NCBI GenBank assembly: GCA_949152475.1
Contig: OX424564.1
Location: 32,424,165 to 32,488,164, forward strand
Source of the DNA: Terebella lapidaria
Lineage: Eukaryota; Annelida; Polychaeta; Terebellida; Terebellidae
DNA: 64,000 nt
Reading direction: 5' to 3'
The notes beneath the pieces were generated by a model. The model saw only the letters and a list, made by a program, of their open reading frames with translations, made no database searches and was not told the origin of the DNA. Shown in pieces: positions 11,991 to 23,264 of the stretch. The position numbers were made by a program, and so were the translations under genes. How positions within the stretch are numbered: the stretch's first letter is position 1; each line of letters opens with the position of its first letter.

Positions 11991-14126
11991 CCTTCTTTCG
12001 GAAACATCGCTCGACAATATCCAGGCATGAAGCTTCAGACTTGCGGGAGCCTGATGAAACATGCTGGAGCGAGGTTGTTTGAGGAGGTCCCACCGATCCG
12101 GAAGCTGACGAGGGAAGTCTACTATCAACTCCAGAAGGTCCGGGAACCACGACCTCTGCGGTAGACACGGAGCAATCAGCAGGAGGCGACACTGGTGAGT
12201 CCGAAACTTGGCGATCACCTTGTCCAACAACACCGCTGGGGGGTAAGCATACGCGTACATGCCCTCCCAGGACGTCGACATCGCATCCACTGACATGGCC
12301 GTGGGATCGGGAATGGGAGACACAAACGAAGGAAGTTTGTGGTTCCACCGGGTCGCAAACAAATCGACCATCGGCGTGCCCCATAGGCCGCAGAGAGATT
12401 GGAATACCCTGGGGGCAAGACTCCACTCCATGGCCTGGACCTGGCCCCTCCGGGAGAGGCGGTCCGCCCAAACATTCATATGACCAGGGATATGCCTCGC
12501 GAAAAGCGAAATACCCCGGTCGTGACACCAGAGCAGGAGGTCGATAGCGGCCTGGCACAGCGACTGGGACTTCGTACCGCCCTGCTTGTTGATGTAAGCG
12601 ACAACGGTGGAGTTGTCGGTGGCCACCAACACAGCCTGATTGAGGAAATGTGTTTCCCAATGCCTGAGAGCCAAGAACACGGCCTCCAGTTCCAACAGGT
12701 TTATGTGCCATTCCTGCTGAGACGAAGACCAGGTGCCCGAGACCTCGCTGTCGTCCCAGTGAGCGCCCCAGCCGTCCATACTGGCATCCGTAAATACGTG
12801 CCTGGATGGAAGCGGCCGGCGGAATGACGACCCTCGGAGCAGATTGACGGGATCCAGCCACCATTGCAGATGGGAAACGACTTCCGGAGAGACCTGCACG
12901 AGCTGGGATCTGTCTCCCGTGACCTGGGACCATTGAGAGTGTAGATGCCGCTGAATAGGCCGCATGTGCAGGCGGCCCAACGGAACTAACTTTTCCGTGG
13001 ACGCCAGCATCCCGAGAAGGGACTGCCAGCGTCTGGCCGTCTGTGGAATGCGACGAAGGAAGCCTTCTGACAGCACGGATAATTTTGACTGACGATCCAG
13101 CGTCGGCAACACAGTCTCTGAGGTAGTCTGATAACGATACCCCAAGAAGACGAAGTCTCGACGCGGTGACAAGTCGGACTTTTTTTGGTTGATTTTGAAC
13201 CCCATCCGTGAGCATAGATTTACCACAAACTGTGCTTGGACGATCAGCGTTTCGCGACAATGGTGCCGGATTAGCCAATCGTCGAGATATTGGTGGATAA
13301 AAATCCCCCGCTTGTGGGCGAGAATCTGGACTTCCCGAGCCACCATGGTGAAAATCCACGGCGCTGTCGATAATCCGAACGGGAGCGCCCGAAACTGCCA
13401 TACGCGGCCGAGATAGAGAAATCTCAGGTATTTGCGAACTGCAGGTTTCATTGGAATATGGAAATAGGCATCTTTGAGATCGATCGTTACCACCCACGAA
13501 TCGCGAGGCATGACTGAACGAACTTGCTCCGGCGTTTCCATGGAAAACGTCGGCACTATTAAGAACTTGTTCAACGGAGAAAGATCTATCACTGGTCTCC
13601 AACCCCCCGACGCTTTGGGAACCACAAACAACACGCTGTAGAACCCGGGAGTGTCCCCGGGAGCAGGTTCTATCGCTTGTTTCTCGATCATCGCCGTTAT
13701 CTCCTCGTGGAGAACACGGCGGCGTTCTGGATCGTTTGGAAGAGTGAAACCCCTTGGGACGGGCGATAACGGTGGCAATTTCTCGAATTTCAGGCCGAAT
13801 CCTCGACGGAGCGTCGAGACGACCCAGGGGCAAGCCCCGAGCCGCTCCCACTCTTTCCAAAACAGAATTAAACGAGCTCCTACGGGCTCGTCTGAGGAAG
13901 GAATATCGACCGAAACGAGCTGACCATGCAGCTCTTCTCGACACTCGAGCGAAGGATCCGGCCCGGAATCCGAAGCTATACGTACCCGGTTTCTTTTCCC
14001 CTGCGGGCTTGGGAGCCTCTCCGCGTCCTCGGCCTCGGCCACGACCACGGTCTCCTCGGGTGCTGCCGGCAGAGGCCCCGCGAAAGGGCAACCCTGAGGC
14101 CCTGCCTCTCGCTCTACCACGGCCAC
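11850..14126 (-). CDS. DIRS reverse transcriptase / RNase H
   Basis: A 758-codon open frame overlaps the other long frame of the element. Its central part carries reverse transcriptase motifs (VIDLSPLNKF, TIDLKDAYFHIPM, LPFGLSTAPWIF, QYLDDWLI), followed by RNase H-like motifs (VFTDASMDGWGAHW, LLELEAVFLAL, VATDNSTVVAYI). Overlapping frames for the polymerase and recombinase are typical of DIRS elements. Confidence 0.9.
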   Translation of the reverse strand: MAVVEREAGPQGCPFAGPLPAAPEETVVVAEAEDAERLPSPQGKRNRVRIASDSGPDPSLECREELHGQLVSVDIPSSDEPVGARLILFWKEWERLGACPWVVSTLRRGFGLKFEKLPPLSPVPRGFTLPNDPERRRVLHEEITAMIEKQAIEPAPGDTPGFYSVLFVVPKASGGWRPVIDLSPLNKFLIVPTFSMETPEQVRSVMPRDSWVVTIDLKDAYFHIPMKPAVRKYLRFLYLGRVWQFRALPFGLSTAPWIFTMVAREVQILAHKRGIFIHQYLDDWLIRHHCRETLIVQAQFVVNLCSRMGFKINQKKSDLSPRRDFVFLGYRYQTTSETVLPTLDRQSKLSVLSEGFLRRIPQTARRWQSLLGMLASTEKLVPLGRLHMRPIQRHLHSQWSQVTGDRSQLVQVSPEVVSHLQWWLDPVNLLRGSSFRRPLPSRHVFTDASMDGWGAHWDDSEVSGTWSSSQQEWHINLLELEAVFLALRHWETHFLNQAVLVATDNSTVVAYINKQGGTKSQSLCQAAIDLLLWCHDRGISLFARHIPGHMNVWADRLSRRGQVQAMEWSLAPRVFQSLCGLWGTPMVDLFATRWNHKLPSFVSPIPDPTAMSVDAMSTSWEGMYAYAYPPAVLLDKVIAKFRTHQCRLLLIAPCLPQRSWFPDLLELIVDFPRQLPDRWDLLKQPRSSMFHQAPASLKLHAWILSSDVSERRDFQGRCPLGSPDQIENLLWQSTNRSGLPSVLGVVAGRLVLSESMLP

Positions 14127-16317
14127 GAGTCGGCTGTTGCTGAGGCTGAGACTGCTGAACTGCAGACTGGGGCTTCTTAAAGGCCGAAACCATCTGTTGT
14201 GTGAGGCGTTCCAGAGACTTCGACTGGCTCAGGAGGGCATTGGAAGTAGAGGACTTCGCGGCCTTCTCGTCGGCCTCCTTCTTCACCTCCCGCAACTCCG
14301 CAGAACGGTCAGGGAGTAGAAGTGAAGTAGGGGCTCCGGAAGAGGGGATAACGGGGTGGAGAACTCTCATGTCTGTCATGAGCTGGTCCGGAACCTCGAA
14401 CTTGAGGGATGAGAGGAAGGCGTCACGCCGCCACAACTCGGACACCCAGAGTGAGTGGGAGTCCAGGGCCACCTTGTCACCCACACCTTTGCCAATGGAG
14501 GTGACCAATGAAGCGCAGCTCAATAAGGCTTCTGCCAAATCATCCCGGTCGACGTCAGGGTTGTCCAGGACCTGGTCACGGCACTGAAGAATGGCCCGTC
14601 TCGTAGCCATCGACAGCCAGTCCATGGCCGAATCCGTGGCCAGCCCCACTCGAAACGTGTGCTGCAGCTCCGCCAAGGCCGCCCATGGGATCTCCACGGC
14701 CTTAGGCTCCTTGAAAAAGGCGTAATGGGGGTGATGCCTCCTCAAAGCTGTAGGCTTGTCGTCCAACTCCGACGACGTATAGTAGTCGTTGACAGACGGG
14801 CGAGCAGGATACGCGCCAATCGCCGACTTGTTGGACCTGATGGTCTCGTCCATGCGCTCCTGCATGGAGCCGCGAACTCCCTGTGACAGAGGGAACCGTA
14901 AGGCGTCCTTCGACGGCCGGGGGTGCTCTATCTCAGAAGAGATCATCGAACGAGCCACCTTCTTGACTGGGGCCGGAGCATGCTCTTCGCGCCACAAACC
15001 CGGGAGGACCCTCTTCACAAAATCCAACTTCTCCCCCCAAGAGAGAGGGTCGTCGGACTCGGGCTGGTCCGCCTCCTGGTCCGGGTCCGCCTTACGCTTT
15101 CGCGGAAGCGTGAGGCCTGACGGGCCAGGTAACGGCTGGTCAGCCGACTGAGAGACCTGTAGGGAAGGTTCCTCATCTGAAGACGGCTCTTCCCTAGGCA
15201 GAGGGGAAGACGGGGGCGGTGGCGGCTGTGGAGGCGTGAACCTCGCCAGAAACTGCTGCCACTGGCCTAACATCTCTTCCCGAAAAGACTGAAGCTCGCC
15301 CCTAAGGCGCTGCTCTGACGTCGTGGAAGAGCTCCCCTGGACAGGAACACTGGACGGCTCCGACGCACGGGAAGACCCTTGGTCCGCCAACTGGGCGAAG
15401 GACAACATACCCTGGCTGGAGGCGACGAAACCGGAGGGCAGGGCCGTAAGCGGGGAATCGTCCTTGATATCCTCGGCGATCTGAAACACACAGGGCGAAT
15501 CAGAAAAAGGAAACTGTGGAAACCGTGGAGACATGGAAACTCCAGGAACCCATGGGTTTGGACGGCTCATGGCCCTTGGCTCCCGGCCCCTACTGGCCAC
15601 GGCTCCGGTAGCCACGGCCTGGGGTCCAGTAACCGACGGGAAATCGGGTGCCGGCGGCCGTATCACTGGCGACACGGGCCCGGACCGAAATCCGCCCTGG
15701 CTATGGGGTTGAAACCCAGCTCCGGGGGCAGGTGCCCGACCCGGAGGGGGAAACAACACTCTCTGTCCAGAGGGATCCCGGGCGCAGGGAACCGTCGTGA
15801 GCCCGACGGAACCGGCAGACCCCGAAACCACACTCGGACACTGAAACCCAGGTCGTTCAGCCAGAGAAGCATGAGAACGAGGGGCCAGTAGAGAGGGAGC
15901 CAAAAGTGAGCCACACAAACCCGTAGGTTGTGGGGAAGTTAGGGTGCCGAGAGCCGAACGCGCGGCTCCCGGGACCCGTACCTGGCTGAAAGAAAATGAC
16001 AATGATAAATCAAAACTTACAGCACAAACAGCATTGGTTAACTGCAAATCTAAACGCCGCTTGCGTTCCTCAGACGCCTTGGGACGCGGCCTGGCGCTAT
16101 CAGAATCTGACGGGGAAGGGGGAGTAGGGCAACCAGCAAACCTGCGGGCCTGAATCTCCCGTAAGCCTTGAAGACAGAGTTTCCACTCGTCGATGGACCA
16201 ATCCGCGCATAACTCACAGGTGGCTGAAGGACGGCAATAAACAGTGTCCCTACACTGCCAGCAGGCGTTATGAGCCTCCCACTTAGGAAGGTAGTGTTTG
16301 CAAACGATGCACTTCAT
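14000..16317 (-). CDS. DIRS gag-like region
   Basis: The N-terminal part of the 10960-16317 open frame begins with a Cys-rich zinc-binding-like cluster (CIVCKH, CWQC, CELC within the first 40 residues). A Pro/Ser-rich stretch, a mid-section of gag character and an Arg/Gly-rich tail near residue 720 follow. This fits the ORF1 protein of DIRS elements. The lower limit is approximate. Confidence 0.7.
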
Positions 16318-16565
16318 ATCTGAAACATATCAAACATCGAAGTACAAACGGGCGATAATGGGGGAAGGAAAGGGGCCTGGGGAGGCTTTACCATTTCCTC
16401 CCAAAAAAAATCGCAAATCACTAACTCTAAGCTAGTCTAACAACGAAAGAACGATCTACTGAAGAAAAGCTGTGCAAAGAACAGCCTAAAGACGATCGTA
16501 GACGTGAAGAAATTCGACTTTGAATGCCGAAAGCAAGACTTGCTGCACATCCAACAATGGAGGAG

Positions 16566-16791
16566 CAAATTAATGGCGGTTAAGGTCAATCATATGACCG
16601 GTGTGACGTCACATCTACACCGCGGGGAATCTGAGATGTGTGAGAGTAATTTCCTTCAATTTCGAGTTCGAGATGGATGTCAGGAATTTTGAGAAAATTC
16701 TTGTGACATTCATTTCTCTCTCCTCTTCTTTGAATGCCAAGGTAAGATTACCCAAAGAGTTTATTATAGAGGTAGTGGTATGGCAATAAAT
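16566..16791 (-). repeat. DIRS right inverted terminal repeat
   Basis: Reverse complement of most of the left terminal repeat. It ends GGCAATAAAT at 16791, directly before duplication copy B sequence resumes with GGTCATTTTAAG. Confidence 0.85.
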
Positions 16792-17584
16792 GGTCATTTT
16801 AAGATTTTCTGGCAAGAATACTAGTATTCTATTTTCATGTGTGCGTGTAGAAGCGATCATAACTGTGCTGTTTGTGCTGATTTTGGTATCATTAAAGGGC
16901 AGTAACCAAGCTTTCAATCAAAATGTACATGGATTTATGATTACTGGTATTATAAAAAGAGGTGATATAGCAATTATAAGAACTTGTTATACCCAGAACT
17001 TATTTGCTATTTCCAGATTTGAATATTTCATGTCTATGTACTGTACATGTTATATAATATCACAGTAGCGTATATCTCCGGCTTATGGAGTACATGCATG
17101 TTTGTATTTTATAAATTTTACATTAGGTGGTTTCGATGAAATTTCATCAATATGCCCTAACACTATAGTAGCAAACATAGAGGTTCTTTGCCAAAATATA
17201 TTTATTATGGTATATAATCTATATTTTACAAAGACACACATTTTTGCTTTGCAGCATACATATGTAGCACCTATGATTACGTTGAACACTATTGCATGTA
17301 ACAACTGGATATCCTACATTAAAATTGTGCCTTAGCTCAATTTGTCTGAAATTGTGACAAATGGAGCATAACATTTAACAATATTGACTAAAACCCACAG
17401 TCTCTTACGGGTTCTCTCTGGGTTACAAATCATAATGTATAAACTGTATAAACATGCAAGAAATTCTAAGTGTATATTGATTTTGTACCTTGTGTTGTTG
17501 TTGAACAGATCTAGTATGACAAGGAGTATGATATACTCATTATAAATTATGTGATATATTGAATGCATGTTCATGTCTTCACAC

Positions 17585-17590
17585 AATAAA
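17585..17590 (+). terminator. Possible polyadenylation signal, TAZ1 copy B
   Basis: AATAAA conserved with 5393 in copy A. If used, the transcript would have to cross the DIRS element. Confidence 0.3.
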
Positions 17591-17751
17591 TGCATTATAA
17601 ATAATCATCAGGTTTCGTACACAATTTAGTCGGATCAGTTTTGTGAATTGCATATGAACCATACAATTTAATAATAGCAAAACAACAAACAACAATAATC
17701 TGTATACATCCCAAAACAACAAACAAAATACATTATTCTATATGATACATG

Positions 17752-19286
17752 TCAAAAATATCTAGATTTCCCTCTGTCAGATTTATTTTTGCTAGGTCTT
17801 TTGTCTTTTTTCCACCGTTTTTGACTGTGAGGGCTTGGATCTTTTTCAGATGGTAGTTCTCCGTCCTCTAGGTCACCAACATTACTGTCGTCTTCATCAG
17901 CCTCGGCTGGTCTTCCCCGCTTCGTCGCAAATTTTTTCGCCATGGTTCCAACGAGTGTTGTGTACCTGAAATTTCATGCATTCATGAGAGTTTTTTCTTA
18001 TTCTCATTCACGCCACATTAATGTATTACATATTGACTTTATGCACTGTTGAATAAATTTGACTTGACTTGAGTTATCAAGTATATATTATAGTGAGGTT
18101 ATTGTTGAAGAACAATTAACATTATCAATTAGGTACTATGGAATAAAATCCAGTTTGTTTTGGTACTCTTGTGATAAATTTGACTTCCTTTCTAAATTTC
18201 AACCTCACATTCACTCATTTACAATACGAGACAAACATTTTTTGATTCAACATATTTTGAACCAGTACATATCAAAACATGTACGTACATTACATACAAG
18301 TTTATGTACAACTCTATAGAGTTGTGCATGGAGTTCTACTATGTGATAAATTTATCACATGGGAGTCTTCACTCGTCAAGGCTGCGAAAAAAAATGCGAT
18401 CAGAGTTTCCCAAACCCACCTTGCCGCCATCTCGTCATCATCCACACCGATTTCTTTTTCTCGTCGCTCTGCTTCCACCAAACTGGACTCTTGGTCTTGG
18501 GCAAGCATCAGTTTCTGTACAGAGAAATTCAACAAAAATTCTTATCTGCCAAAAAATCTGAGACATGGTGAAAATTGAATATAAATACAAATACAGGTTG
18601 TAATTTAATAATAAAAGTATAAATTGCTTTCCCAGAATATGACCAAACCTATTCTTTGCTTGTCTCATTATGTATTTATGGCTATAGGTACACAACAGAA
18701 TAGAGTAATGTGACTGATTATAGAACTCTTTATCATACCTGTTACCTGATGATCATGATGGTCTTACCTCTATTTCTGGATTGAATCCCTTGAAGGACAT
18801 TCGCCCAAACCGTAAACCTTCACAGAAAACATAACTAGGCTCTATCACAAATTTGCTCCTGCAGAAATAGAGATTAACACAACATGGCTCTGAGAACACG
18901 GCACACACACACATAACAAAATAATGTTTGGTCAGAATCAACATTACCACAAATAGAATAATGTAAGAATGGGAATTTGGGAACATATAACCATGTAGAT
19001 CTACACTATTAAAATGATATCATAATTTTCTCAACAAATATGTATATGTATGAATCAAAAAGGTAAATTCCATATTTCCATTAAGGAAACGTTTTATTCA
19101 ATACACGTTTTAATAACGTTTTATTTAATACACGTGTTAGGGTCTTGACGCTAGAGTCCGTCACTTAGCTTACTGTTTCTCTGCCAATTCTGGGACGTCT
19201 AGCTGCCAATGTTCATCGTCGATATGTCGTTTCTGCTCTGCAATATATTCCTCTTTCTGGACTCGCATGGCACTTCGCTGCATGAA
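17752..19286 (-). CDS. MPHOSPH6: M-phase phosphoprotein 6 (exosome cofactor), first exon not found
   Basis: Minus-strand exons 19174-19286, 18768-18858, 18420-18514 and 17752-17965 join in frame with GT-AG borders. They read FMQRSAMRVQKEEYI..EEH-like DDEHWQLDVPEL, then FVIEPSYVFCEGLRFGRMSF with KGFNPEIE, then KLMLAQDQES..EIGVDDDEMAAR, then YTTLVGTMAKKFATKR. Each block matches human MPP6 in order (FMQRG, EEHWYLDLPEL, CEDLLYGRMSFRGFNPEVEKLML, DEEMARRYETLVGTIGKKFARKR). MPP6 binds the nuclear exosome with RRP6 and MTR4 and helps 5.8S rRNA maturation. The C-terminus is acidic and then Lys-rich (KKDKRPSKNK). The short first exon, expected to encode about 17 residues with an LSKNLLRMK-like sequence, was not found upstream. 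The gene is convergent with the TAZ1 gene. Confidence 0.85.
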
Positions 19287-20176
19287 CTGTTTGTGTGAAT
19301 CAGATTTCGGAGATATTCAACAGACAACACTATTCCATTCCAATTACAATACTAGATAAAATACGTTATACGATTCTTCCCCCCTATGTGTGACTCGCAT
19401 GGCAGATGTAGCATGGATGACGGCCGCTGGCAGTCCGCGCAACTCGTTTTTTGTACCCCCAGTAAACCTGAAACTCGGCTACTTCCGATTTACCCGAGTT
19501 GGGTGGGTCTCTTTAACAGGGGATTTCAGCCAATCAGGGATGATCTTTATCAAAATAATGCCGGATAACATGGTATGTCAGTGTATGGTCTACATAGGTC
19601 AAAAATGTTTATATTTCTTGTTTATAGACATCCCAAGCTTCAATATGACACCTTACTTTTACATTTAGCACCAATAATAAAAAATGTGTCATCCATGCTA
19701 GCAGATGGTTGTTTTGTGTATTGCAGGCACGCCATTGTGGGCGATAATTGGATATTTTAACTATATTTCCAATAATAAAGTGGTGAATCGTCAGTGTAAT
19801 TTTCATGACAACTACGTAATCTTGTTCAATGTGGATTTCTTCTTCATTTTAGATTAGTGATAATAACCTTCATTTGCAGCAAGTGTTTAGACAAATTGTT
19901 TTTCGACTGTCGTGGCGTCTCCATGTTTATGTTCTCGAGCACGTGTTTTACACATGGTTGAATTGTAATTGCGGACTGAGAAATATGAATGCTTAAAACA
20001 TTATCGTACATGCATCTACTTGTATTTACATGAAAACTGCAATTGATGGCATCATGCCATACACTTTTGATAAAAGGACAATGGACAGATTATTGTAAAG
20101 TTTTACGCCCGCTATCCAAGGTCCTTGCGGATAGTCCGCTTTCTGTGGAATCACGGCGGGCGTATAGGTACTTTAA
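19287..20176. other. Upstream region of MPHOSPH6, no further exon recognised
   Basis: A CpG-bearing stretch around 19390-19460 may hold the MPHOSPH6 promoter and first exon, but no LSKNLLRMK-like coding sequence with a donor was seen on the minus strand. Short open frames on the plus strand here are not recognisable. Confidence 0.3.
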
Positions 20177-21342
20177 TAAGGGCCGGTCATTATTTATCAG
20201 GTGGGGGGTTGGGTAAAAACTGGGGGGGGGGGGGGGGTCACACTTTCATTTTCAACATTATCGGGGGGGGGGGGGGTCATACTTTTATTTTCGATGGGAC
20301 TGGGGGGGTCAGAGTTTGAAATTGAGTTATTTTGAGAAAATCTGAATAGTAAAATAGTTAAATAATTAGGTGGAAGCAATCCACTCAATATCAGTACATG
20401 GAATGATTGGAGTATGCGATGGAATTTCATAACGTTTTCAGTAGAACCATAATCTCACTGAAACCGGATCCCGCAGAGTACCATTCAGGAACACCAACAT
20501 CGAGAGATGCCGCAATCCGTGTGCATCAGGGCTCAAAATTTATAATTTTATCCAGGAGCCAAAGGCTCCTATTTCGCTCCTATTCAACGATTTATAGGAA
20601 CCAAATGGCTTTTAGAGACATATTTCAAATGAGGGCAAAACCAGACTCCTGAGATTTTAAGAAATTTTTGTTGTTATTAATGTGATTTTGAAGAATTTTG
20701 GGGTACAATGTACTGAGGGAACCTGAGATTTTAAGAAAATGTTGTTGTTATTAATGTGATTTTGAAGAATTTTGGGGTACAATGTACTGAGGGAACCTGA
20801 GATTTTAAGAAAATTTTGTTGTTATTAAGATGATTTTGAAGAATTTTGGGGTACATGTACATTATACTGAGGGAACCTGAGTGGGTCTGGTTTTGCCCTC
20901 AAACACCGGTCATAATTAAGTGCCCATATAGTATGCATACAAGTAATAATTGTTGTAATGACATTCACACTTGAAGCGAAGGAATGGTGGATACACGAAG
21001 ATCACAAATCATAAAATTCACTGACCTTATAGTATCATAAATTTGCGACAAAAGTCACAATTGTTTCAATAGAAATGTAAATAAAGTGTAAAAAGCATTC
21101 AAGTATCATATATATTATGATACTGGTGCGTTATAATTGTCATCAATTGTGAAGCATAGCCTTATATTCATACATGGGGATTGGGGGGGGGGGGGGGGGG
21201 TCATACTTTTATTTCGGATCTTGCTGGGGGGGTCATAGATTGGTTTTCGATATCGGTGGGGGGGGGGGGGTCAAACTTTGAAAACTCATTTCTCGGAAAA
21301 ACCATCCAACCCCCCCACCCAGTAAATAATGACTGGCCCCTC
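20177..21342. mobile_element. MITE-like element with poly-G blocks
   Basis: The left end AGGGCCGGTCATTATTTATC and the right end, whose complement reads GGGGCCAGTCATTATTTACT, are inverted repeats. Both continue into GGTGGGGGGTTGG and then into G-runs separated by TCATACTTTTATTT. Between them lie three ~80-base direct repeats (20650-20890). There is no transposase frame. The superfamily is not recognised. Confidence 0.6.
20650..20890 (+). repeat. Three ~80-bp tandem repeats
   Basis: The unit begins CCTGAGATTTTAAGAAA and ends GTACTGAGGGAA. It is repeated three times, the third with a small insertion. The repeats lie inside the MITE-like element. Confidence 0.75.
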
Positions 21343-21389
21343 AGAACCAGATAAACAGTCCGTCAACAAGTCCGACCGTCATACACCAC

Positions 21390-21780
21390 TCAGATATTGC
21401 ATCATCATCACAATGTAGCCCGTGGTGACGAGCCCGGAATGCCATGGGCGTGGCGAACGGTACCCACGCACGTGGGTGTGTTGCTGGCCTGCCTCACCGA
21501 CGGCACTGCCGAAGGGATAGAACCCCTGGATAACCCGACGGTCTACCAGACCATGTGTCGCCAGGGCGAGAGACTACTGTTCCAGGGGGCGTAAGCCCCC
21601 GGATCATATATCCCCCTCCTGGACCCCCAATTGGAAATCGCCCCCGGGGTCCTCACGGACCCGCTTTAGCCAGGAAAAGGGGACGTACAGCATATGGTCG
21701 TGCTCTCCGTCGTCCTCTCGTCTTGACAGCTCTGAGACATCTCCGAGTAAGCAAGACGGGCTAGCAGTATTCATATTGCC
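21390..21780 (+). other. GC-rich island with an unrecognised 65-codon frame
   Basis: The base composition is sharply higher in GC than in the flanks. An open frame at 21397-21594 reads GDEPGMPWAWRTVPTHVGVL, then LLACLTDGTAEGIEPLDN, ending LLFQGA. I do not recognise the family. It may be a remnant of a mobile element or of a processed gene. An AATAAA-like ATAATAAATA lies downstream at about 21927. Confidence 0.3.
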
Positions 21781-21954
21781 AGCACACGAGAGCGAGGGAT
21801 GATGTCAGGCCATGGATTATCAGGATTATTACGGTTCCTACTTTATGTCAGGACCTAGTTTCATACCTAGAGCATGGCGAAATTGTTCTGCTGCGGATAT
21901 TTGTACATGTTGCTTCGTGACCATGATAATAAATACAACTAAGGACATATCCAG

Positions 21955-22160
21955 CAGGGGAGAGGGAGATTGTCTCTCGTGGGAGAGGGAGAAGGGATCT
22001 GGCAGGGGAGAGGCAGATGCGTCTCTCAGGAGAGGGATAGACTGAGGGACATGACAAGGGAGAGGGGAAAGGACCTGGCAAGGGAGAGAAAGAGAGGGGC
22101 GTCTCTCGGGAGAGGGAGAGAGGGATCTCACAGGGGAGAGGGAGGGGCGTGTTCCCAGTG
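21955..22160 (+). repeat. Polypurine (GGGAGAGGGAGA) low-complexity tract
   Basis: About 200 bases of almost pure A/G built from GGGAGAGGGAGA-like units with TCTCTC interruptions. Open frames on both strands here are artefacts of the low complexity. Confidence 0.8.
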
Positions 22161-22389
22161 AAAAGAGACAAACGGCAGGGGGAGGGATAGAAATTTCCAA
22201 GATAAAAGTCGGAAATTTGGTGAATGGTAAAAAATAAGGTTTTTAAATTGATCCGACGATCCTAAACAAAGTTATGGCCAATAATCATTTGAGAGGTTTT
22301 GTTCTGAACTTGACTTCAGTTGCTTGTGATTCTTGGATTAACCCTGATTCCTAGTCCAGTAGATTTTGAAGGATCTACGACTATACTCT

Positions 22390-22650
22390 GATTTTTCTTA
22401 CTTGTTTACACCTTTTTCTTTCGATATTTCTGTGATGCTGAATGGTATCGTTGTATAACTTGGCATATCCGGTACTTCAGCTGGGATTCAAACGGCAATT
22501 CTATACCAAATGTCAGACTTCTGTTGCAAAAATTGAAGAAGTTGGCAATCTACCTCAATGTTAAATTTCAGCCCAAAGTGGGATCTCGAGAATCTGAGCA
22601 TATTCGAGGACTTGGTCCTGTTTTCATGTATCAGGATTCAAATTATAAGT
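22390..22650 (+). repeat. Fragment of the foldback family seen at 58875-60890
   Basis: The stretch with TTTCTTTCGATATTTCTGTG, GATTCAAACGGCAATTCTAT, AGAAGTTGGCAATCTACC and GGGATCTCGAGAATCTGAGC matches the inner arms of the foldback element in the TBRG1 intron. The termini are absent. Confidence 0.6.
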
Positions 22651-23264
22651 ATACTTCAATTTTTTACCAAAATACCTAATGTATTCTACACAAACATCTT
22701 GGCTTCGAAAGATTGTACCACTACAAAACCGAGCAAATGCACAAAATTGTGTGCAAAATTGTATCAGCAGAAAAAAATTAAACAGTGTAAACGAGCATAG
22801 GTCTAAGATGGGACAAGTTGCTGTATCAAGACCAAGCAGTTCATATTTTACAAAATTTGCGGTTGCACACATTTCACGTCAACTTGTGCAAAAAGCCGGC
22901 ATCAGTCGAAAATGACAGCATTCGAAGGTTATTATTGCAAATTCAGTTGTGAAAATTAATCAATTGTGTAAATATCGATATGTAAATCATTCACACATGT
23001 AAATTTCGACAACACGACAAAACTTGCCGACATTGCTTTTGTCACTGACTGAAGTTAGAACGTTATGATCATGCAATTTGCATAACGTGACGTGGGGTCT
23101 CCCGTGTGTATACTGTAAAGTTGTAATGTTGGGGAGCACATGCTTGTTTATGTAGGTTAGTGTTAGATCTAGCTAGGCAAAGTGAGGTGCAGCACATTAT
23201 AAACTACTAAAGTACTAAGGCCTGGACGAGTCGACAGGTACCCGAATTCGGGGCGGGTCATAAT

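Larger units (their letters stand above)
10226..16791 (-). mobile_element. DIRS-type tyrosine-recombinase retrotransposon, looks whole
   Basis: A 6.57-kb element lies on the minus strand. Inverted terminal repeats of about 225-250 bases (10228-10477 and 16566-16791) and an internal complementary region (10520-10619), whose two halves are the complements of the outer left and outer right ends, are the hallmark of DIRS elements. Parts in minus-strand order: a gag-like region with an N-terminal Cys cluster and Arg/Gly-rich stretch, a reverse transcriptase/RNase H frame, and a tyrosine recombinase. No break is seen in its long frames and the termini agree with the internal region, so it appears young. 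Copy A of the duplication gives the empty site, which shows no clear target duplication, as expected for recombinase-mediated insertion. Confidence 0.9.
7322..17826 (+). repeat. Segmental duplication, right copy (B), interrupted by a DIRS element
   Basis: This is the second copy of the block at 1911-5606. It is longer because it holds a palindromic element (7509-7662) with extra sequence on the left and the 6.57-kb DIRS element at 10226-16791. Copy A continues straight across the position matching the DIRS insertion, so that insertion came after the duplication or hit only this copy. The right limit lies within the last exon of the otherwise complete MPHOSPH6 3' part. Confidence 0.8.

Noticed and set aside
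19390-19668. 92-codon plus-strand frame at the CpG-bearing stretch upstream of MPHOSPH6
   Set aside because: It does not resemble a known protein and probably overlaps promoter sequence; no splice structure supports it.
21838-22200. Open frames of 107 and 120 codons on the minus strand
   Set aside because: They are products of the polypurine low-complexity tract.
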